Positions 26,063 to 34,560 of a DNA stretch of 64,000 nt are shown here, piece by piece (the stretch's first letter is position 1; the number at the start of each line of letters is the position of its first letter). Under the pieces are notes generated by a model that was given only the letters and a program-made list of their open reading frames with translations, was not told where the DNA came from and searched no databases. The stretch spans positions 26,345-90,344 of the forward strand of contig NZ_JBHMFT010000020.1 of assembly GCF_051433195.1 (NCBI RefSeq), written 5' to 3'. The translations under genes and the position numbers were made by a program. Origin of the DNA: Falsiroseomonas sp051433195. Its GTDB lineage: Bacteria > Pseudomonadota > Alphaproteobacteria > Acetobacterales > Acetobacteraceae.

Positions 26063-27220
26063 ATGAAGATCCTCCTCCTCGCGCCGCAGCCCTTCTTCGT
26101 GGACCGCGGCACGCCTATCGCGGTGCGCGCGGTGGCGGAGACGCTCGCTTCCGCCGGCCATGCCGTCGATCTCGTCACCTTCCCGGGCGGCCGCGATGTG
26201 GCGATGCCTGGCGTACAGCATGTCCGCAGCGCCCGGCCGCCGCTGGTGCGGGATGTTCCGGTCGGGCTGTCATGGCAAAAGATGCTGTGCGGCCTGTCGC
26301 TGTTCGCCACGGCCTTCCGGCTGCTGCGGCGCGAACGTCACGACTGCATCCATGCGGTCGAGGACAGCGTCTTCCTCGCCCTGTTGCTGCGGCTGATCTT
26401 CCGCACGAAGCTGGTCTACGACATGGACTCCATCATGTCGGACCAGATCATCGAGAAGTGGCCGCGGATGCGCCCGCTCGGCCGGCTCATGCGCGGGCTT
26501 GAGCGCGTGGCGATGCGTGGCAGCGACCAGGTCCTTTGCGTCTGCCTGGCGCTGGCCCAGCGCGTCGCGGAGGATGCGCCAGAGACGCCGAGCCGCGTGT
26601 TACACGACTTTCCCCTGTGGGACGACAACGCCGTGGCGCCGCGCATCCGCGATGCGTCGCATGGACGGCTCGTTGCGCTTTATGTCGGCAACCTGCAGCA
26701 CTACCAGGGTGTCGACCTGCTGCTGCGCGCGGCGAGGATGCTGCCAGCCGACAGCGCCATCGATATCGTCGTGGTCGGCGGCCTGCCTGAGGATGCCCGA
26801 CGTACCGGCGGCGTCCGCATACGCTTTCTTGGCCCGATGCCCTTGGACAACCTGCCCGGGCTGCTGGTGCAGGCCGACATCCTCGTCTCGCCGCGGCTGC
26901 ACGGCGTGAACACGCCGATGAAGGTGTATTCCTACATGATGGCGTCGCGCCCCATCCTCGCCACCGCCATCCTGTCGCACACACAGGTGCTGGACGAGAG
27001 TTGCGCACTGCTGGTCCAACCCGACGCGGAGGCGCTGGCCGCCGGCCTGATGACGTTGGAGCGCGACCCGGCACTGCGCCGCCGCCTCGGCGATGCCGCG
27101 CGCGAGCGCGTCGAGACGCGCTACAGCCGGGCGCGGTTCGCGGAGATCCTGCTCGCCGCCTATGACGACCTGGAGCCTGCGTCCGATGCCAGGCTGCATG
27201 CGGTGCGGAGCGTCGCATGA
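26063..27220 (+). CDS. GT4-type glycosyltransferase
   Basis: 385 residues with a GT-B fold. The N-terminal Rossmann part starts MKILLLAPQPFFVDRGTPIA. The C-terminal donor domain has YVGNLQHYQGVDLLLRAA and SPRLHGVNTPMKVYSYMMAS, the GT4 nucleotide-sugar pattern. It is cytoplasmic and likely adds one sugar to a lipid-linked intermediate with a retaining mechanism. The four-base gap from the gene before and the 4-bp overlap with the flippase gene after indicate one operon. Confidence 0.88.
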   Translation: MKILLLAPQPFFVDRGTPIAVRAVAETLASAGHAVDLVTFPGGRDVAMPGVQHVRSARPPLVRDVPVGLSWQKMLCGLSLFATAFRLLRRERHDCIHAVEDSVFLALLLRLIFRTKLVYDMDSIMSDQIIEKWPRMRPLGRLMRGLERVAMRGSDQVLCVCLALAQRVAEDAPETPSRVLHDFPLWDDNAVAPRIRDASHGRLVALYVGNLQHYQGVDLLLRAARMLPADSAIDIVVVGGLPEDARRTGGVRIRFLGPMPLDNLPGLLVQADILVSPRLHGVNTPMKVYSYMMASRPILATAILSHTQVLDESCALLVQPDAEALAAGLMTLERDPALRRRLGDAARERVETRYSRARFAEILLAAYDDLEPASDARLHAVRSVA

Positions 27221-28464
27221 GCGAGCATACCGCTGCCATGCGATGGCACCGCCGCCCGCTGGCGACGCTGGGCAGCCTCGCCGCGCGCTTTTCTGGCGTG
27301 CGCGCCTCCGCAATCTATGGGCTCTCGGGCGGTGCCTTCGCGGCGGGCAACCTGCTGCTGGCGCGCAGCATGGAGGTTGCGGAGTTCGGCCGCTTCGCGC
27401 TGGCCATTGCGCTGTTCAACATCTTCGCGGTCGTCGCGCCGATCGGGCTCGACCAGGTTATGCTGCGCCATCGCATCGCGCTGCGCCCGGGCCTGCTGGC
27501 GTTGCTGGTCGCAGTCGCGGCCGGCTTCGGCGCCGCCGTCGGCATCGCGCTGGTGCTGCTGGCCGGCTTTGGCACTCTGGAAGCCATGATGGTCGCGCTT
27601 GCCATCCTCGGCGGCGGGCTGATCTTCGTGATCGGCGCGCGCCTGCGCGCGGCGCTGCGGGAGCTTGAGGCGCTGGCGGCTGCGACGGCGGCCAGTTGGC
27701 TGCTGTTGGGAATCGGTATGCTCGGCCTGGTGGTGCCGATGCCGGATGCATTGCTGCCGCTGGCGCTGTTCGCAGGCGGCAACCTCGCATGCGCCGGGCT
27801 CGGCTTCGCAGCGCTGGCACGACCGGGCCGCACCGCGCCGGGCGAGCCGGTACGGATTCCCTGGCGCGAGGCGACGTCGCTGCTCAGCATCGTTGCCATC
27901 GGCGCCATCACCATCCAGCTCGAGCGCCTGCTGGTTCCCGTCGCGCTGACGCTGTCGGACCTCGCGCTGTTCAGCGTGCTGGCCTCGGTTGCGCTGTTTC
28001 CGTTCCGAATGGCCTCGGCCGGCGCCGGCTTCGGGCTGGTCCCGAAGCTGCGCATCACGCAGGACCGCGCGACGCGGCTGAGGCTGGTGCGGGATGAATT
28101 GCTGTCGGTCGGTGCGTTGCTGGCCGCCGCCACGCTCGGCGTCGTCGTCGCGGCGCCTTTTGTCGCGCATGTGCTGACGGCAGGGCGCTACGAGATTGGG
28201 CTTGGCCTGGTGCTGGCGGCCTGTTTCAACGGCGGCGCCAAGGTTCTGCAGGCGCTGCCGCGCGCCATCCTGATCGGCTGCGGCACCGAGCGTGACATGG
28301 CGCTGCTCAGCCGCTGGGGCTGGCTTGGCATGATGGCAGGCGTGGCCTGTGCCTTCGTCTTTGCGCCATGGGGCCTGGTGGGCGTGATCTGCGGCATCGG
28401 CCTGGGTTCCCTGGCCGGCAGCCTGCCGGCGGCCTGGCTCGCAGCAAGCCGCTTGAAAGGGTGA
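27217..28464 (+). CDS. Wzx-like polysaccharide/lipid-linked glycan flippase
   Basis: 415 residues with about twelve predicted membrane helices and no large soluble domain, consistent with MATE/MOP-type flippases. The start region GLSGGAFAAGNLLLARSMEV and the charged central loop AITIQLERLLVPVALT fit Wzx-like proteins. It would move a lipid-linked glycan from the cytoplasmic to the periplasmic side. It overlaps the GT4 gene by four bases and is followed eight bases later by the FkbH-like gene. No polymerase (Wzy) is recognised nearby, so a short glycan or glycolipid is possible. Confidence 0.8.
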   Translation: MSEHTAAMRWHRRPLATLGSLAARFSGVRASAIYGLSGGAFAAGNLLLARSMEVAEFGRFALAIALFNIFAVVAPIGLDQVMLRHRIALRPGLLALLVAVAAGFGAAVGIALVLLAGFGTLEAMMVALAILGGGLIFVIGARLRAALRELEALAAATAASWLLLGIGMLGLVVPMPDALLPLALFAGGNLACAGLGFAALARPGRTAPGEPVRIPWREATSLLSIVAIGAITIQLERLLVPVALTLSDLALFSVLASVALFPFRMASAGAGFGLVPKLRITQDRATRLRLVRDELLSVGALLAAATLGVVVAAPFVAHVLTAGRYEIGLGLVLAACFNGGAKVLQALPRAILIGCGTERDMALLSRWGWLGMMAGVACAFVFAPWGLVGVICGIGLGSLAGSLPAAWLAASRLKG

Positions 28465-28472
28465 GGACCGGC

Positions 28473-30317
28473 ATGGACAGCATCGCAAACATCATCGAAC
28501 CGGGCTTCGCCGAGATCCGTGCTGAACTGCGGGCCCAGGATCAGACCCAGTTTGACGGCGCCTTCTGTCGCGGCGTCCACCGCCGGCTTCGCGCGCTGCG
28601 TCACGCACCAGACCTGCGGATCGGCCTGCTCGGCAACGTGACGCTGGACCTGTTGCCACCCTTCGTCACCACGCACTGCGCGCGCGATGGCTTCCTGGTG
28701 CGCACCCATGTCGGCGGCATCGGGCAGGAGATGCAGGCGCTCGCCTCGCCGCAGCTGCAGGATTTCGCGCCGGATATGCTGGTCCTGATCCTGTCGCTGC
28801 GGCTGCTGCGGCCGGATGCGATGTCGGGCTTCACTACGCTGTCCGAAGACCAGCGCCGCGCGCTGCGCGACGAGGTGCTGGACCATGTCGAGCAATGGAC
28901 GACGCTGGCGGCGCAACGCACCCGCGCGACGCTCGTCGTGGCCAACTTTCCCGCACCCGCGCTGCCGGCCCTGGGCATCGCCGACGGCAAGGCCGACTAT
29001 GGCGAGGCGGAGTTCCACCTGGACCTCAACCTGCAACTGCTGCGTCGCCTGCGTGGCCACGCGCGGGTCCAGGTGCTCGACATCGACCGCATCGCCGCAG
29101 GCGTCGGCCACGCGCGCGCCTTCGATCCGCGCCTGTTCCACCTGGCCAAGATGGACTGGTCGCCGGCAATGATGGCAGCCGTCGGCGAAGCTCTCGCGCG
29201 CCACGCCGTCGCCGCCCGCGGCGCCGCGCGCAAATGCCTCGTGCTGGACCTCGACAATACGCTGTGGGGTGGCGTGGTCGGCGAGGAAGGGCCGCAAGGC
29301 GTACTGGTCGGTCCGGGCGACGCCACCAGCGAGGCCTTCGCGGCATTCCAGCAGCGCATCCGCGAGCTGAAGCAGCGCGGCATCCTGCTGGCGCTGTGCA
29401 GCAAGAACAACCCGGCGGATGTGGAGGAGGTGTTCGCGCTGCGTCCGGAGATGCCGCTGCGGCGCGAGGATTTCTCCGCGGCCGCCATTGGCTGGAACGC
29501 GAAGCATGAGGGCTTGCGTGCGATCGCGCAGGAACTCAACATCGGCGTGGATGCGCTGGTGTTCATCGACGACAATCCCGCCGAGGTCACGCTGGTGCGG
29601 GAGCTGCTGCCGGAGGTCGAGGCGGTGCTGCTGCCGGAGGATCCCTCCCGCTTCGTCGCCACTCTGGACGCGCTGCACAGCTTCGAGAAGGCGGTCGTGC
29701 TGCCGGACGATATCGGCAAGGCCGAACAATATGTTCAGGCAGCGGCCCGCACCCGGCTATCCGCGACGGCGGCCAGCTTCGAGGATTATCTCGCGGGGCT
29801 GGAAACGCGGGTGATCCTGCGCGGCGCATGCGCCGCGGATTTGCCGCGCATCGCGCAGCTTTGCGCGAAGACCAACCAGTTCAACGTCTCCGGCAAGCGC
29901 CATGCGCTGGGCGAGCTCGAGACGATGCTGGTGTCCGAGGCGCACGAGGTCATCTGCGTCTCCGTCGCCGATCGCTTCGGCGATCTCGGCCTGGTGGGGA
30001 TCGCCGTGCTGCGGGAAGCCGATGCGGCGCTGCATGTCGACACGCTGCTGATGAGCTGTCGCGCGCTCGGCCGTGGTGTCGAGACGGCGCTGATGAACGC
30101 CATCAAGGCGCGGCTGCTGGCGCGGCCCGATGCGTTGCAACTCGTCGCGCCTTTCGTACCGACGGCCAAGAACCACCCGGCTGCCGGATATTTCGCGGGA
30201 CAGGGCCTGGTGGCGGACGATGTCGCAGCCTCCGCCACCATCATCTACCGGCTGCCGCGCGGCGATGCACGGCCCGTGCCTTGCGACTGGCTCCAGATCC
30301 TCGGGGATGAAGCATGA
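28473..30317 (+). CDS. FkbH-like HAD-family protein with GNAT-like domain
   Basis: 614 residues. An N-terminal region (1-245) is followed by a HAD phosphatase domain: DLDNTLWGGVVGEEG (Asp259/Asp261), LALCSKNNPAD and VFIDDNPAEV. A GNAT-like domain (about 455-600) follows. FkbH proteins load a three-carbon glyceryl unit from 1,3-bisphosphoglycerate onto an acyl carrier protein in tetronate and polyether pathways. An ACP gene directly follows here with a 4-bp overlap, so the same chemistry is likely, but inside a glycan cluster. GAGG precedes the ATG. Confidence 0.9.
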   Translation: MDSIANIIEPGFAEIRAELRAQDQTQFDGAFCRGVHRRLRALRHAPDLRIGLLGNVTLDLLPPFVTTHCARDGFLVRTHVGGIGQEMQALASPQLQDFAPDMLVLILSLRLLRPDAMSGFTTLSEDQRRALRDEVLDHVEQWTTLAAQRTRATLVVANFPAPALPALGIADGKADYGEAEFHLDLNLQLLRRLRGHARVQVLDIDRIAAGVGHARAFDPRLFHLAKMDWSPAMMAAVGEALARHAVAARGAARKCLVLDLDNTLWGGVVGEEGPQGVLVGPGDATSEAFAAFQQRIRELKQRGILLALCSKNNPADVEEVFALRPEMPLRREDFSAAAIGWNAKHEGLRAIAQELNIGVDALVFIDDNPAEVTLVRELLPEVEAVLLPEDPSRFVATLDALHSFEKAVVLPDDIGKAEQYVQAAARTRLSATAASFEDYLAGLETRVILRGACAADLPRIAQLCAKTNQFNVSGKRHALGELETMLVSEAHEVICVSVADRFGDLGLVGIAVLREADAALHVDTLLMSCRALGRGVETALMNAIKARLLARPDALQLVAPFVPTAKNHPAAGYFAGQGLVADDVAASATIIYRLPRGDARPVPCDWLQILGDEA

Positions 30318-30547
30318 GTGTGATCGAACGCCTGAAGCTGCTGGTCAGCGACGTGCTTGAGATTGACCCTGCCGAGGTGGATGCGGCCGCGGGACGCGAG
30401 GGCCTCGCCGCATGGGACTCGCTGGCACATCTGCGCATCATCGGTGCGGTGGAGGAGGAGTTCGGCGTCCGCTTCACCATGCAGGAGATCGGCGAAATCG
30501 CTTCGCTCGGCGACATCGAACGCTCCATCGTGAGGCACGCCGCATGA
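30314..30547 (+). CDS. Acyl carrier protein
   Basis: 77 residues with the phosphopantetheine site Ser36 in AAWDSLAHLRII, followed by the helix EEEFGVRFTMQEIGEI. The motif is DSLAH rather than DSLD, as in specialised discrete ACPs. It is coupled to the FkbH-like gene before (ATGA) and to the acyltransferase gene after (ATGA), so it probably carries the unit loaded by FkbH. It is unlikely to be the fatty acid synthase ACP, which normally sits with fab genes. Confidence 0.92.
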   Translation: MSVIERLKLLVSDVLEIDPAEVDAAAGREGLAAWDSLAHLRIIGAVEEEFGVRFTMQEIGEIASLGDIERSIVRHAA

Positions 30548-31065
30548 CTGCCGCCGTATCACTCGGGCGAACGGTGCAGTCGCGCATGCCCGGCGCGCTG
30601 CGCCACACGCTGCACCACATGCTGCGCTCAGGCGCCCTGGTCAGCCCGCGTGCGGAGATCGAGGCCGGGGAGGCACTTCAGCTCGGCCGCAAGACCAACA
30701 TCAGCGCCTTCACGCTGATCAGCACGGCCCGGGGGCCGATCATGATCGGCGAGCGCACCGATGTCGGCACCGGCTGTTGCATCCTTGGTCATCCCGGCGG
30801 CATCCGGATCGGCGATGACTGCCTGATCAGCCCCAACGTCGTCATCGGCGGCGCGCTGCATGCGGCGCTGGAGATGGCACCCGGCGACGGCGCGCCAACG
30901 CGGATCGGCAACAATGTCTGGATCGGCTCCGGCGCCGTGGTGCTGCCGGGCGCCGAGATCGCCGATGGCGTCATCATCTCGCCGAATTCCGTGGTGTCCG
31001 GCAGCGTTGGTCCCAACGCCATCGTGCAGGGCAATCCGGGCAAGGTCATCTTCACCAGGCGCTAA
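30544..31065 (+). CDS. Left-handed beta-helix acyltransferase
   Basis: 173 residues. Hexapeptide repeats run from about residue 55 to 160 (IMIGERTDVGTGCCILGH, IRIGDDCLISPNVVIGG, TRIGNNVWIGSGAVVLPGA), ending IVQGNPGKVIF as in serine/sugar O-acetyltransferases. A His in the middle loop (GALHAAL) could be catalytic. Its ATG overlaps the ACP stop, which raises the idea that it moves an ACP-bound acyl unit rather than acetyl-CoA. Acceptor is unknown. Confidence 0.85.
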   Translation: MTAAVSLGRTVQSRMPGALRHTLHHMLRSGALVSPRAEIEAGEALQLGRKTNISAFTLISTARGPIMIGERTDVGTGCCILGHPGGIRIGDDCLISPNVVIGGALHAALEMAPGDGAPTRIGNNVWIGSGAVVLPGAEIADGVIISPNSVVSGSVGPNAIVQGNPGKVIFTRR

Positions 31066-31104
31066 GGTGTAGCGCGGTCGGTCACAAACCCCAGGATTCG
31101 AAGT

Positions 31105-31935
31105 ATGGCCGCCCTTGTAGCGAACGCCGTGCCTGAAGCCGATCTCGCGGCACCGCCCAATGAGACGGCGACTTTCGCATTGGCGCCACGACGCGCACCG
31201 CCGGCGGATCGGCGGGAGATGCCGGATGTCGAGACCTCCTCCGAGCGCTATACGTTGCGCTTTCGCGGCGCCAGCGGGGCCTATCTGCTTTCGGTGCAGG
31301 AGGCAGGCATCATCAAGCTGCTGGACAACGGTGCGGTGCTGCCGGGGCGCATGGTGCTCGATGTCGGCGGCGGGCATATGCAGCTGGCGGGGCCGCTGGC
31401 GCGGCGGGGTGCCAAGGTCACGGTGTTCGGCAGCGATCCGGCCTGCGGCCGGCGTTGGAGCAGGAGCGCATTGGCCGGCCAGGTCCAGTTCCTGGCGGGA
31501 AGCCTGCTTGCGATGCCGATGGCGGACCAGCAATTCGAGGTTGTGGTCTGCATCCGCCTGTTGTCGCATATGGAGGATTGGCGCGCGCTGGTCGCCGAGC
31601 TTTGCCGCGTGGCGCGTCACAGCATCGTCATCGACTATCCAACTCTTGCGAGTCTCAATGCGCTTTCGCTATTCGCGTTTCCGCTGAAGCGGGCGATCGA
31701 GACGAATACGCGCACCTATCGGAGCTTCCGTGACCGGGAGGTCGAGGAGGCGTTCGCGCAGTACGGCTTCCTGCCTGTGGCCAGCTACCGGCAGTTCGTT
31801 CTGCCCATGGCGGCGCATCGGCTGCTGGGGCGCGTCGGGCTGCTGCGCTGGGTCGAGGCGGGCCTGCGCGCCATCGGGGTGACGCGGCGCATCGGCAATC
31901 CTGTACTTCTCAGGCTGGATCGGGTGAGAACATGA
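31105..31935 (+). CDS. Class I SAM-dependent methyltransferase
   Basis: 276 residues. SAM-binding motif I is MVLDVGGGHMQLAGPLAR (about 83-100), followed by the acidic strand VTVFGSDP and a motif IV-like VVVCIRLLSHMED. The product resembles type 11 methyltransferases such as UbiE-like and sugar or lipid modifying enzymes. AGGATTCGAAGT precedes the ATG. A 39-bp gap from the acyltransferase and a 4-bp overlap with the epimerase keep it in the run. A glycan methylation is likely. Confidence 0.83.
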   Translation: MAALVANAVPEADLAAPPNETATFALAPRRAPPADRREMPDVETSSERYTLRFRGASGAYLLSVQEAGIIKLLDNGAVLPGRMVLDVGGGHMQLAGPLARRGAKVTVFGSDPACGRRWSRSALAGQVQFLAGSLLAMPMADQQFEVVVCIRLLSHMEDWRALVAELCRVARHSIVIDYPTLASLNALSLFAFPLKRAIETNTRTYRSFRDREVEEAFAQYGFLPVASYRQFVLPMAAHRLLGRVGLLRWVEAGLRAIGVTRRIGNPVLLRLDRVRT

Positions 31936-32924
31936 ACGACAGACCCTCCATCGCCGTCACCGGCGTATCCGGCTTCACAGGCGGCGCGCTGGCAAAGCAG
32001 TTGATCGCCGAAGGCTTCGGCGTGCGTGGCCTGACGCGATCGCCGATTCCGGCGCTGCCGCCCGGCAACGAGGTGGTGCAGGGCGATATGCGCAACCGGG
32101 ACTCGCTGGTCGAACTGGTCCAGGGCGTCGACACGGTTTTCCATATCGCCGCGATGTTCCGCACCGAGGGCGGGCAGGAAGAATTCCAGGCGGTCAACCG
32201 CGACGGCACGCGCATGCTGCTGGAGGCCGCGGAGGCCGCCGGCGTCAGGCGCTTCATCTATTGTTCCAGCATCGGCGTGCATGGCCACGTGTCGCAGATG
32301 CCGGCCGATGAGAACGCACCCTTCAACCCGCGCGACTTCTACCAGGACAGCAAGCTGGCGGCGGAGGAAGTGTGCCGGGAGAAGATGCGCGACTCCGCCA
32401 TGGAGATCGTGATCGTCCGCCCCTGCGGCATCTACGGCCCGGGCGACACGCGGCTGCTGAAGATGTTCCGCATGCTGAACCGCGGCACCTTCCTGTTCGT
32501 CGGCGACGGCAAGCCGAACTTCCACCCGGCGTACATCGAGGATCTGGTGCAGGGCTTCATCCTGGCGATGAAGGTGCCGGAAGCCGCCGGCGAGACCTTC
32601 ATCATCGGCAATGACTACCTGCCGTTGCGCGATTTCGTCGCCACCGCCGCACGCACCATCGATGTGGCACCGCCGAGCCGTCGCATCCCCTACGGCCTGA
32701 TGCACAGTGCCGCGCGGGTCTGCGAGGCGGTGTGCCTGCCGCTTGGGGTGCAGCCGCCGCTGCATCGCCGGCGCCTGACCTTCTTCAAGCACAACCGTGC
32801 CTTCACGACGAAGAAGGCGCAGAACATGCTGGGGTTCCGGGCCGCGGTGGACCTGGACGAGGGCTTCCGCCGCACCGTGGCATGGTATCGGAAGACCGGG
32901 CTGCTGCCGGCGGCGCGGAACTGA
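31932..32924 (+). CDS. NAD-dependent epimerase/dehydratase (extended SDR)
   Basis: 330 residues. The cofactor loop is AVTGVSGFTGGALAKQL (about 9-25), catalytic residues are CSSIGVHG and YQDSKLAAEE (YxxxK), and the substrate region contains RPCGIYGPGD. Sequence style is close to 3-beta-hydroxysteroid/dihydroflavonol reductase-like extended SDRs acting on sugar nucleotides or lipid-linked sugars. It overlaps the methyltransferase gene by four bases and is followed by an acyltransferase gene one base away, consistent with sugar modification in the same pathway. Confidence 0.87.
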   Translation: MNDRPSIAVTGVSGFTGGALAKQLIAEGFGVRGLTRSPIPALPPGNEVVQGDMRNRDSLVELVQGVDTVFHIAAMFRTEGGQEEFQAVNRDGTRMLLEAAEAAGVRRFIYCSSIGVHGHVSQMPADENAPFNPRDFYQDSKLAAEEVCREKMRDSAMEIVIVRPCGIYGPGDTRLLKMFRMLNRGTFLFVGDGKPNFHPAYIEDLVQGFILAMKVPEAAGETFIIGNDYLPLRDFVATAARTIDVAPPSRRIPYGLMHSAARVCEAVCLPLGVQPPLHRRRLTFFKHNRAFTTKKAQNMLGFRAAVDLDEGFRRTVAWYRKTGLLPAARN

Positions 32925-32925
32925 C

Positions 32926-33435
32926 ATGCGCATCGGCATCTTCGCCCGGCGCTTCCTGCCGGGCTGGCTGGTTGCGCGCCACTACCGCCGCCGCTTCCAG
33001 GCGCAGGTCAGCCCGCGCGCGGAGGTGGATCTTTCGCCGCTGCTGCGGCTGGCGCCGGGCGTGCGCGTTGCGCCCTTCACCAAGATCAAGGCCGCCTACG
33101 GCCCGGTCTCGGTCGGCGAGGGAACGGAGATCGGGGCGCATTGCACGATCGCGGGCTATGTTGATGGCATCGAGATCGGGCGCGACTGCCAGATTGGCCC
33201 GCGCGTCACCATCATCGGGGTGAACTACCGCTACGACCGGATCGACATGGGATTTCGCGAACAGGGCCTGATGTCGAAGGGCGTGACGCGCATCGGGCGC
33301 GGCGTCCGCATCGGTGCGGGTGCCGCCATCCTGGATGGCGCCGACATCGGCGATGGGGCCGTCATTCCCGCCCGTGCCGTGGTCTCAGGCCGCGTCCGCG
33401 GGGCGGACTCCGGCCGCGTCAGCGCGGTGGCTTGA
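32926..33435 (+). CDS. Second left-handed beta-helix transferase
   Basis: 169 residues. Hexapeptide repeats (VSVGEGTEIGAHCTIAGY, IEIGRDCQIGPRVTIIG, TRIGRGVRIGAGAAILDGA, ADIGDGAVIPARAVVSG) cover about 60-160. The N-terminus MRIGIFARRFLPGWLVARHY is basic and may be membrane-associated. It is the last gene of the plus-strand glycan run and ends three bases before the converging GT2 gene. It probably O-acetylates the glycan; no acceptor can be named. Confidence 0.83.
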   Translation: MRIGIFARRFLPGWLVARHYRRRFQAQVSPRAEVDLSPLLRLAPGVRVAPFTKIKAAYGPVSVGEGTEIGAHCTIAGYVDGIEIGRDCQIGPRVTIIGVNYRYDRIDMGFREQGLMSKGVTRIGRGVRIGAGAAILDGADIGDGAVIPARAVVSGRVRGADSGRVSAVA

Positions 33436-33438
33436 AGC

Positions 33439-34542
33439 CTATTCGCCTCGGGCTGCCGGCAGCGGCAGCAGGGCGAACCAGAATCGCAGCGTGGCGTCCT
33501 CCGCACGGCCCTGGCGGTAGGCGCCGCTGTCGCGCAGCGCGCGCAGTCGCCGCAGCGGGGACGCGCCGTGAGCCTCCTCCAGGGCCCACAGCGTCCGCCG
33601 CGCTTCCGGCGTCAGCCGCGCTCCGTACTGCTTCAGGGCATCGAGGTGGTTGGACATCGCCTGCAGGAAAGGGCGCGGACCGCGCGCCGCGGCCGCAGCG
33701 GCGCGTCGCCACAGGCTGCGCTGTGCGCCGACGAGATTGGTGCCATGCTGGCGATACAGGATGTTCGGTTCCGTATCGAATACCACCCGCCCGCCGACGC
33801 CGGACACCACCAGGTAGCACCACCAGTCATGCAGCGCGCCAGCCGGCGGTGGCATGTCCAGCAGCAGCCGGCGTGCGGCGCGGTTGAGCACGATGGTGCA
33901 GCCGGTGGCCACATTCTGCACCACGGCGTTCTGGAAGCCGAGCAGGCGGGTCGGCAGCGGGCTCAGCCCGATGGGCAGCAGGGCCTTGTCGACCAGCGTC
34001 TGTCGCCCACAGGCCATGGCCGGTATGTCCAGCGGGAGCTGGGCCAACTGGTCGCAGGCGCGACGCAGCTTGTCGGGCAGCCAGACATCGTCCTGGTCGG
34101 CGAAGGCGGCGAACTCGGTGTCATCGGGAACGGACGCCAGCAGCCGCAGGAAGCTGGCGCCGACGCCCAGGTGTTCGGGCGGGCCAAGCGAGGCGGGGGC
34201 GATGCGGGCGCCATGGTCCATGATGAAGCGGCCCATGCTGTGGGAGGGCCGCGCTGGCGCGTCATCCCGCCACAGGATGCGCCAGTCCACGCCACGCTGC
34301 TGCGCGATGCTGCCGAGTTGGGCCGGCAGGAACTGGTCGCCGAGGTAGACGGACAGCAGCACGGCGACACGCGGCAGATCCTGCGGCAGGGACACAGCCG
34401 GGACAGGTCTCACGGAAATGCCACGCCATGCGGAGCAAACGGGCGCAGCTCTGGCATTGCCACTTTTGCTCCTGCACCAGGCGCCGATCACGTCTTCGTG
34501 TAGCCAATCCTCTACCAGCCATGGCCCGCGGGTGTCCAGCAT
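33439..34542 (-). CDS. GT2 glycosyltransferase (rhamnosyltransferase-like)
   Basis: 367 residues. A 50-residue N-terminal extension precedes the GT2 core: VAVLLSVYLGDQFLPAQLGS, the metal motif FADQDDVWLPDK and acceptor region GALHDWWCYLVV. DQDDVW and HDWW are typical of rhamnosyltransferase-type GT2 enzymes of O-antigen and EPS synthesis. No membrane helices. GGGGGTGAA precedes the ATG. It is the last gene of the minus-strand glycan run, 18 bases after the RgpF-like gene. Confidence 0.87.
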   Translation of the reverse strand: MLDTRGPWLVEDWLHEDVIGAWCRSKSGNARAAPVCSAWRGISVRPVPAVSLPQDLPRVAVLLSVYLGDQFLPAQLGSIAQQRGVDWRILWRDDAPARPSHSMGRFIMDHGARIAPASLGPPEHLGVGASFLRLLASVPDDTEFAAFADQDDVWLPDKLRRACDQLAQLPLDIPAMACGRQTLVDKALLPIGLSPLPTRLLGFQNAVVQNVATGCTIVLNRAARRLLLDMPPPAGALHDWWCYLVVSGVGGRVVFDTEPNILYRQHGTNLVGAQRSLWRRAAAAAARGPRPFLQAMSNHLDALKQYGARLTPEARRTLWALEEAHGASPLRRLRALRDSGAYRQGRAEDATLRFWFALLPLPAARGE

Positions 34543-34560
34543 TTCACCCCCGCAAGGTGG

